Assembly: GCA_902803585.1 (NCBI GenBank) | Contig: CADCQO010000234.1 | Location: forward strand, 1-5,023 | Reading direction: 5' to 3' | Length of the DNA: 5,023 nt | Source: an uncultured Ruminococcus sp. | Lineage (GTDB): Bacteria; Bacillota; Clostridia; Oscillospirales; Acutalibacteraceae | Shown: piece by piece, positions 1 through 5,023 of the stretch | Position numbering within the stretch: position 1 is the first letter of the stretch | Layout: each line of letters opens with the position of its first letter | The notes under the pieces: model-generated | What the model saw: the letters and a program-made list of their open reading frames with translations, nothing else | What the model was told of the DNA's origin: nothing | Database searches by the model: none | Translations under genes and position numbers: made by a program

Positions 1-12
1 ATACGCAGTTAC

Positions 13-53
13 ACAGGCATATGTTCCTTTGCGGGGAAATATGCCTGTTTTTT
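13..53 (+). terminator. Rho-independent terminator of an upstream gene
   Basis: A perfect 10-bp stem pairs ACAGGCATAT (13-22) with ATATGCCTGT (39-48). It is extended, after a single bulged G, by TTCC (24-27) pairing with GGAA (35-38) around a 7-base loop. A run of six T (48-53) follows directly. No A-tract lies on the left side, so it should work mainly on plus-strand transcripts. The gene it ends is outside the window, and only 12 bases precede the stem. It separates recG from whatever lies upstream. Confidence 0.9.
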
Positions 54-173
54 CTTTACCCATCATCTGATAGTCAGACTTTCCGCTGAATCCTGACCGC
101 CGGCTGACGTACTCCGCCGCTATACTCAGATTTCCTGCCCGTCTGGTAAAAGAAAATCACCGTACATAACATG

Positions 174-180
174 AAGGGAG
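174..180 (+). promoter_or_regulatory. Ribosome binding site of recG
   Basis: AAGGGAG at 174-180 lies 8 bases before the ATG at 189, which is ideal Shine-Dalgarno spacing. It decides between two in-frame starts. The ATG at 171 has no purine-rich motif in front of it and would itself overlap this site. The out-of-frame ATG at 181 directly abuts the motif and is too close to be used. Confidence 0.85.
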
Positions 181-188
181 ATGAACAA

Positions 189-2240
189 ATGGGTTCACTG
201 TTTAGGATACCAATACAAAATCTGGATAAAGTAGGGCCGAAAAAAGCGGAACAGTTCCACAGGCTGGGCGTGGACAGCATCGGGGAGCTGCTGCGCTTTT
301 ACCCAAGAAGCTACGAGGACTGGAGCTGCCCTGTCGCCATCAACCGAGCCGCCGGCAAAGGAAACTGCTGTATCAGGGCAACCGTCATCAGCTCTTCCTC
401 TCCTGTCCGCGTTCGGAACGGTATGACCATTTTTAAAATCAACGTCACAGACGGCGGGGACTTCATGGAGGTCATTTTCTTCAACCGTACATTTTTGTAT
501 GAAAAACTGAGAAAGGGCTGCACATTCCTTTTTTACGGAACAGTCAGGTACACCGATACAAACTATGTCATGACTTCACCGCAGGTCGAAACGGACAGTC
601 AGAAAATGATTCGTCCCATCTATCCGCAAACTGCTTCACTCAGCAGCAAGCAGATTGAAAAGGCGGTTGCTGCTGCCCTGAAAATGCTCCCCGAAAAGAC
701 CAATGATCCGATTCCTGCCGCTATCCTTGAAAAGTATGAAATCTGCCCGCTTGATGAGGCTATCCGTGATATTCATTTTCCGAAAAATCATCAGGCACTG
801 ACTGCCGCAAGAAAACGTATTGTTTTTGAAGAACTGCTCGTTTTGCAGCTGGGTGTCGGTATGAAAAGCAGCGACCGCCTGACAACGCACTCCTACCCGA
901 TTGAACAGGATTACACGGACGAATTTCTGAAATATCTCCCCTACACCCCGACCAATGCACAGCTGCGCGTCATTGCACAGTGCATTGATGATATGAAAGC
1001 AGAAGGTTCTCCCATGAACCGCCTGATACAGGGTGATGTGGGAAGCGGCAAAACAGCCGTAGCCGCAGCACTGTGCTACACAGCCGCCAAAAACGGTTTA
1101 CAGTGTGCTTTCATGGTGCCGACAGAAATTTTAGCCGAACAGCACTACCGCTCTCTGAGTGAACTGCTAAAAGATACAGGAATATACATTGACCTGCTGA
1201 CAGGTTCTACCGGAACGGCTCAGAAACGGCGCATACTGACCTCGCTGGAATGCGGTCTGACAAAAATTGTTATCGGTACACACGCCCTGCTTTCTCCTAC
1301 GGTCATATTTGACAGACTGGGATTAGTCATTACAGACGAACAGCACCGTTTTGGCGTATCACAGCGGGCCGCGCTGAGTGCCAAAGGAAACTATCCTCAC
1401 ATTGCGGTCATGTCTGCAACGCCTATTCCCCGAACGCTTGCACTTATGATTTTTGGCGACCTTGATCTTTCGATCATTGATGAAATGCCGCCCGGCCGTA
1501 TCAAAACGGATACCTTTCTGGTAAACGGAGAGAAACGCCGGCGCATCTACAACTTTTTGAAGAAACAGATAGACAGCGGGCATCAATGCTATGTCGTTTG
1601 TCCGTTGGTAGAACAAAATGACACAGAAATGCACTCGGCAGAAGAATACATCAAGACCCTGCAGGGAACTGTCCTGAAAGACTGCCGCATCGCCCTGCTG
1701 CACGGCAAAATGAGGGCGGCAGAAAAAGACGGCATCATGTGTGCCTTTGCAGCAGGCGAGATTGATATTCTGGTTGCGACAACGGTGATAGAGGTTGGTG
1801 TAAACGTCCCCAACGCCACAGTAATGCTGATTGAAAACGCCGAAAGGTTCGGACTTTCTCAGCTGCACCAGCTTCGCGGACGTGTGGGACGAGGCACCGA
1901 AAAATCCTACTGCATCATGATAACCAACAGTGAGAACCCCGCCACACTTGAACGGCTGACAGTGATGTGCCTGACAAATGACGGCTTCAAAATTGCAGAT
2001 GAAGATTTGCGCCTGCGTGGTCCGGGTGACTTTTTCGGAACACGGCAGCATGGACTTCCGGCGCTGAAAACGGCCCGGCTGTCAGACATGGCATCTCTTG
2101 AAAACGCACGTTCCGCCGCACGGGAGATACTGGCAGAAGACCCCTCACTTTCGCAAAAGGAACATCGGGGACTGTTATTTGACGTACAGCGTTTATTCTA
2201 TTCTACCGAAACCGGAAAAGGGTTATTCGGCAGTGCCTGA
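189..2240 (+). CDS. recG: ATP-dependent DNA helicase RecG, complete
   Basis: RecG is a cytoplasmic superfamily 2 double-strand DNA translocase that remodels stalled replication forks, Holliday junctions and R-loops. The protein has 683 residues from the ATG at 189, normal for the family. The in-frame ATG at 171 would add six residues, but the AAGGGAG at 174-180 favours 189. An N-terminal helix-hairpin-helix-like part carries LDKVGPKKA (12-20) and YPRSYEDW (38-45). The wedge/OB-fold domain, which grips branched DNA, follows at roughly 60-145. The helicase core has Walker A GDVGSGKT (282-289), motif II DEQH continuing into RFG (383-389), motif III SATPIPRT (409-416) and motif VI QLRGRVGRG (561-569). 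The C-terminal TRG part, which couples ATP hydrolysis to DNA movement, is intact from DGFKIADEDLRLRGPGD to GTRQHG (598-622). No key residue is missing. Many Firmicutes carry rsmD and coaD after recG, but here a convergent unrelated gene follows, and terminators lie on both sides. RecG family membership is secure. Single-gene transcription is inferred. Confidence 0.98.
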   Translation: MGSLFRIPIQNLDKVGPKKAEQFHRLGVDSIGELLRFYPRSYEDWSCPVAINRAAGKGNCCIRATVISSSSPVRVRNGMTIFKINVTDGGDFMEVIFFNRTFLYEKLRKGCTFLFYGTVRYTDTNYVMTSPQVETDSQKMIRPIYPQTASLSSKQIEKAVAAALKMLPEKTNDPIPAAILEKYEICPLDEAIRDIHFPKNHQALTAARKRIVFEELLVLQLGVGMKSSDRLTTHSYPIEQDYTDEFLKYLPYTPTNAQLRVIAQCIDDMKAEGSPMNRLIQGDVGSGKTAVAAALCYTAAKNGLQCAFMVPTEILAEQHYRSLSELLKDTGIYIDLLTGSTGTAQKRRILTSLECGLTKIVIGTHALLSPTVIFDRLGLVITDEQHRFGVSQRAALSAKGNYPHIAVMSATPIPRTLALMIFGDLDLSIIDEMPPGRIKTDTFLVNGEKRRRIYNFLKKQIDSGHQCYVVCPLVEQNDTEMHSAEEYIKTLQGTVLKDCRIALLHGKMRAAEKDGIMCAFAAGEIDILVATTVIEVGVNVPNATVMLIENAERFGLSQLHQLRGRVGRGTEKSYCIMITNSENPATLERLTVMCLTNDGFKIADEDLRLRGPGDFFGTRQHGLPALKTARLSDMASLENARSAAREILAEDPSLSQKEHRGLLFDVQRLFYSTETGKGLFGSA

Positions 2241-2253
2241 TGTCAAAAAATAT

Positions 2254-2294
2254 AAAAAAAACGGCCGCACCGATCTGGTGTAGCCGTTTTTTTT
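2254..2294. terminator. Bidirectional terminator shared by convergent genes
   Basis: A near-symmetric hairpin has A8 (2254-2261) on the left and T8 (2287-2294) on the right, and these can also pair. CGGC (2262-2265) pairs with GCCG (2283-2286). CACC (2268-2271) pairs with GGTG (2277-2280) around the loop GATCT. The two-base step between them (CG opposite TA) gives one C-A mismatch and one G-U wobble. It begins 13 bases after the recG stop and lies 27 bases beyond the stop of the minus-strand gene. Read on either strand it gives a GC stem followed by a U-tract, so it should terminate both transcripts. Confidence 0.93.
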
Positions 2295-2321
2295 GGGAAG
2301 AATTTCAGAAGTTTATGGAGG

Positions 2322-5023
2322 TTAATCTTCAGTACTGAATCCTCCGCCGTACTTACCGTTCTTAAGTGTGCCGGCGGGAGATACACCACTGTCATTAGCA
2401 GTACCCTTACCAATGTAGGTAATGTTCTCCATGCCCTTCCAGTAAGTTTCATCATACAGGTTAGCGATGTAATCCTGTGTGGAATCCTTGGGCTTGCGAA
2501 TCTCATAGACACCCTCACGGATTGCATAGCTGTGGAGAAGTCCCATGCTGTCATAGTATTTGACATAAATATCAGTTCTGAACTCTACTTTCATAGAAGT
2601 TGCAAACGGATCAACGCTGTACAGCAGGAACTGCGGTGATCTGGTATAATACTTCGTGCCGTCGAGTGCGCCCATGAACGCAAACTTCAATTCGCTCGCC
2701 ATCATCTTTACCTTGGTTGAGGTGTACAGCGGGCTTTCTGCGCTCCATCTGAAGGAAAGACCCTTGTTGGTAGAATAGGAGTAGAACGGTGCGAACGCGG
2801 TCATATCGCCCACAGATGCCTCCATATTAACATATGTATCACCGAGGTTGTTACTGCCCGTGAGGAAGGTCTTACCGTTATGCCACAGACTGCTTGCGCC
2901 ATTGTTAACAGCAGCACTCGTCACTCTGCTGACAATCTTACCGTTCAGATCTTTGACTCCTGCAACATAGTCGCCGACATTAGCATCATTACCGAAGTAA
3001 TTTGCTGCGGACACGCTGAACAGGTTCAATGTACCGCCGTAAACAGGTGAAATATAATTGTCTGATGCGTCTTTTGCATCATTCTTGCAGTCGCTGTCTG
3101 AGAAGAAATAAGAACCAGCCTTAATCTTGTAAGAACCGCCGCCATATATGTTTACCTCGGCGTCCTTTGTAAAGAGCAGCGTCATTGCCTGATAATTATC
3201 ACCCGACTTTTTCATGGTATAGGTCTGGGTTTCTGAAGATGAATCCTGTGTAAATACGTTCGCATTGATTTCACGGTAGTCAGAAGAGGTATTAGCAGAC
3301 CAATAGGGATTCTTTTCGGTGTCTACAAATACCCAGGCCTCGTCCATCTTCATGACGGGTTTAGCAGAGCCGAGGTTGTGCTGAGCGCCGGCTTTGTCAA
3401 TTTCTATGAACTGTACGTTATAGATATTGGAATAAGCCACACCCGCATCATCAGAAGACAGGAAGATGATAGGATATCTTTCGGGGTTATACTCTGTTAC
3501 CGTCTTGACAGTGTAATCCTCTGGTTTTGTGGGGTTCTGTACTACAGAGAAACGAATCTTAAAGATAGAGTTGTCTGCTACTTTACCCTGTGCATCGAAG
3601 AGTACACAGGCGATGGAGCCTTCACTGTCAACTTCAAGACCTGCGATTGCTCTTTCAAGTGCTTCAGTAGCTGCCAGTACCTGATCGGTTGTGCTGTTGT
3701 CAAGATAAACCTTTTCAGCCTTGGCCAGCTTGCTTCTCAGAACAGAAATTGAAGTACTGGTATACTGTCTTGTCTTGACAGATGCAGTAACATATTCCGG
3801 ATAAGCGCCGCCGCCGGCACCGTGAATTTCAGGGCCTCCGACTGCGTGCATCTCAGAATTGGTCAAAGGAGTTGAGAGATACTGTCTTGCTTCCTGCATC
3901 ATCTTGTACAGGCCTTTGTAATAAGTCAGGAATGTATTGATTTCCTGATGAGCCACTGCAGCCTCTGCTTCGGTGTATTCGTTTTCATTCTTGGAAATGT
4001 AGTAATCAACACCGTCAGTCGGCTTAACAGTAGAATACTTGCCGTAGAGGGTCAGCAGACCCTTGGAATAATTACGTTCGGAACCATCCTTCAGCTCACC
4101 GTTGTCGTTGTAGTTAGAAGCGATGTTGCAGCCGTAGTAAGCAGAACGCAGGCTTGCAATAGCTCTCTTAAGCATCATACGGTCAGAGAGGAAGGATACC
4201 CACTCGGCCTTGCTGTCATCTTCATTCGGTACGAACAGGTTATAGTCGCCGCCCTTCAGGGAAGTCTTATAAGCGTGTACCTGATTCTTAGTGTCAACTG
4301 CGGAGAAAGTAATAAACGGACTGTTCTTGGAAATGTCGTCTATGTAGAAGATACTCGGATCGGTCTGCAAACTATGAACCATCGGAACAAACGCCGGTTC
4401 CTCAATGAAGGGACCGTCAACCTTGACTTCCGGATTCGTCCAGCCGGCAGGCATACGGAAGAATACAGTAATAGTATCACCGATCTGTGACTGTTCGGGG
4501 TTGAAGGTATAGAGGTTGATATTCTGATAGTGACCGCTGCCGCCGTTATAGTTGGAAAGCTGCTCCAGCCAGATATCTCCTCTTGCATTCTTGATTGTCT
4601 TTGTCTGTGTTTCAGCAGAATCGGGGTTCATACCCTTCAGACCGAAGGAGTACTCGGTTTCCTTAGAAACAGGCAGCTTGAATTCGTACCAGTCATAGTA
4701 AGCACTCAGTTTTGCCAGACCAAGACGGCCGTCAGATTCATCGTTGTCGCCGGTACCGCCGAAGAGGTTGCCGGAACCGATCTTTTTGCCTTTGGAATTT
4801 TCCTTCTGACCATCATAATCGTTGTATACTTCCCAGTAGGATCTGTTCTCTAAGCGCACTTTGGAACCGCCGACATATGCCATAGGCAGATCAGCATTCT
4901 TGATATCTACTTCGTTATAACCAGTAACATCAAGTGTACCGCCACCGCCAGCACCGCCGCCGCCTCCGGCACCACCGCCGCCACCAGCACCGCCGCCACC
5001 GCCGGCACCACCGCCGCCGCCAA
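2322..5023 (-). CDS. Large modular extracellular-type protein, 5'-truncated by window edge
   Basis: The reading frame is open from the right edge to the TAA at 2322-2324. It gives 899 complete residues, numbered here from the first whole codon at 5021. The Met at 4883 is internal: the frame continues upstream of it and no ribosome binding site precedes it. Residues 1-28 are a Gly/Ala linker. About 54-156 and 182-265 are two diverged beta modules. Each opens with a hydrophobic strand and Trp (VRLENRSYW, 55-63; TITVFFRMPAGW, 183-194), then has WYEFKLP or FYIDDIS, and closes with GDIWL or GDYNL. This layout recalls starch-binding (CBM26-like) modules, but only weakly. About 271-384 is predicted helical, 395-408 is a Gly-rich hinge, and 425-463 resembles a FIVAR helix pair (TTDQVLAATEALERAIAGL). 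From 468 to the end the sequence is beta-rich, high in Tyr, Ser and Asn, and not recognised. Only three Cys occur. No LPXTG, SLH, dockerin or C-terminal membrane segment is present, so any anchor or signal peptide must be N-terminal and out of view. A secreted adhesin, carbohydrate-binding protein or large pilin-like protein would all fit. The function is unknown. Confidence 0.93.
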   Translation of the reverse strand, partial: GGGGGAGGGGGAGGGGGAGGGGGAGGGGTLDVTGYNEVDIKNADLPMAYVGGSKVRLENRSYWEVYNDYDGQKENSKGKKIGSGNLFGGTGDNDESDGRLGLAKLSAYYDWYEFKLPVSKETEYSFGLKGMNPDSAETQTKTIKNARGDIWLEQLSNYNGGSGHYQNINLYTFNPEQSQIGDTITVFFRMPAGWTNPEVKVDGPFIEEPAFVPMVHSLQTDPSIFYIDDISKNSPFITFSAVDTKNQVHAYKTSLKGGDYNLFVPNEDDSKAEWVSFLSDRMMLKRAIASLRSAYYGCNIASNYNDNGELKDGSERNYSKGLLTLYGKYSTVKPTDGVDYYISKNENEYTEAEAAVAHQEINTFLTYYKGLYKMMQEARQYLSTPLTNSEMHAVGGPEIHGAGGGAYPEYVTASVKTRQYTSTSISVLRSKLAKAEKVYLDNSTTDQVLAATEALERAIAGLEVDSEGSIACVLFDAQGKVADNSIFKIRFSVVQNPTKPEDYTVKTVTEYNPERYPIIFLSSDDAGVAYSNIYNVQFIEIDKAGAQHNLGSAKPVMKMDEAWVFVDTEKNPYWSANTSSDYREINANVFTQDSSSETQTYTMKKSGDNYQAMTLLFTKDAEVNIYGGGSYKIKAGSYFFSDSDCKNDAKDASDNYISPVYGGTLNLFSVSAANYFGNDANVGDYVAGVKDLNGKIVSRVTSAAVNNGASSLWHNGKTFLTGSNNLGDTYVNMEASVGDMTAFAPFYSYSTNKGLSFRWSAESPLYTSTKVKMMASELKFAFMGALDGTKYYTRSPQFLLYSVDPFATSMKVEFRTDIYVKYYDSMGLLHSYAIREGVYEIRKPKDSTQDYIANLYDETYWKGMENITYIGKGTANDSGVSPAGTLKNGKYGGGFSTED
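4938..5021 (-). repeat. In-frame 18-bp tandem repeat encoding a (Gly5-Ala)4-Gly4 linker
   Basis: Read on the minus strand, four 18-base units (5021-5004, 5003-4986, 4985-4968, 4967-4950) each encode GGGGGA, followed by four more Gly codons (4949-4938). Gly codons are 13 GGC, 10 GGT and one GGA. The Ala codons alternate GCC, GCT, GCC, GCT. Units 1 and 3 differ at one base and units 2 and 4 at two, while adjacent units differ at three or four. This suggests the present array grew by copying a 36-base dimer. The two bases left of the array (xTT) cannot encode Gly or Ala, so the array starts at or very near the window edge. The peptide is likely a flexible spacer between domains of the large minus-strand protein. 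Unit loss or gain would keep the reading frame. Confidence 0.9.

Noticed and set aside
121..126. TATACT as a -10 promoter element for recG
   Set aside because: No TTGACA-like hexamer lies 16-18 bases upstream (that stretch is GC-rich, CCGCCGGC), and there is no TG extension. CTGACC at 93-98 and CTGACG at 104-109 are wrongly spaced. It may still be used, but the sequence does not support calling it.
171..188. Upstream in-frame ATG as the recG start
   Set aside because: It has no ribosome binding site, and the AAGGGAG at 174-180 falls inside the six extra codons. The family N-terminus begins naturally at the ATG at 189.
181..234. 17-codon out-of-frame ORF overlapping the recG start, as a possible leader peptide
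   Set aside because: Its ATG directly abuts the ribosome binding motif, leaving no spacing, and the peptide (MNKWVHCLGYQYKIWIK) has no leader-like feature.
1359..2051. 230-codon ORF antisense to recG
   Set aside because: It lies wholly within the highly conserved helicase core and has no ribosome binding site or recognisable domain. Its Cys- and His-rich translation is typical of an antisense shadow.
3948..4490. 180-codon plus-strand ORF inside the large minus-strand gene
   Set aside because: The minus-strand frame is continuous and protein-like across it. The plus-strand translation is a shadow without any family signature or start signal.
4722..4751. GDNDESDGRL as a calcium-binding or dockerin loop
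   Set aside because: The spacing does not fit: taking the first Asp as position 1 puts Gly at 7 instead of 6, and the register that puts Gly at 6 has Asn and Glu at positions 1 and 3. No second loop is present, and the segment sits within a beta module rather than at the C-terminus.
4881..4883. Met at 4883 as the start of the large minus-strand gene
   Set aside because: The open frame runs on through 46 further codons, including the ordered Gly/Ala repeat, to the window edge. No ribosome binding site precedes this ATG.

Overview
The window looks like chromosomal DNA of a Gram-positive anaerobe of the class Clostridia, probably near Ruminococcus. This is inferred from a clostridial-style RecG, a strong AAGGGAG ribosome binding site, T-tailed hairpin terminators and a large modular extracellular-type protein. 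The species cannot be fixed from the sequence alone. No RNA gene, CRISPR array, insertion sequence or integrase is visible.

Layout from left to right. Bases 13-53 hold a strong rho-independent terminator that ends an upstream plus-strand transcript whose gene lies outside the window. Bases 54-173 are a short leader with no convincing promoter. Bases 189-2240 encode a complete plus-strand RecG, the branched-DNA helicase. Bases 2254-2294 hold one hairpin flanked by A8 and T8 that can terminate transcription in both directions. Bases 2322-5023 are the 3' part of a very large minus-strand gene whose 5' end is beyond the right edge.

The two genes converge on the shared terminator and show no functional link. 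recG is a housekeeping gene for DNA repair and fork rescue, apparently a single-gene transcription unit bounded by terminators. The minus-strand gene is the less ordinary part. At least 899 residues are visible: a (Gly5-Ala)4-Gly4 linker built from 18-base units, two diverged tandem beta modules that vaguely resemble starch-binding modules, a long helical section with a short glycine hinge and a FIVAR-like helix pair, and about 430 residues of Tyr/Ser/Asn-rich, mostly beta sequence that I do not recognise. It ends without an LPXTG, SLH or dockerin element. It reads as a large surface or secreted multidomain protein, but its export signal, full length and ligand are not visible.

Every stretch longer than 300 bases is occupied by one of these two genes.
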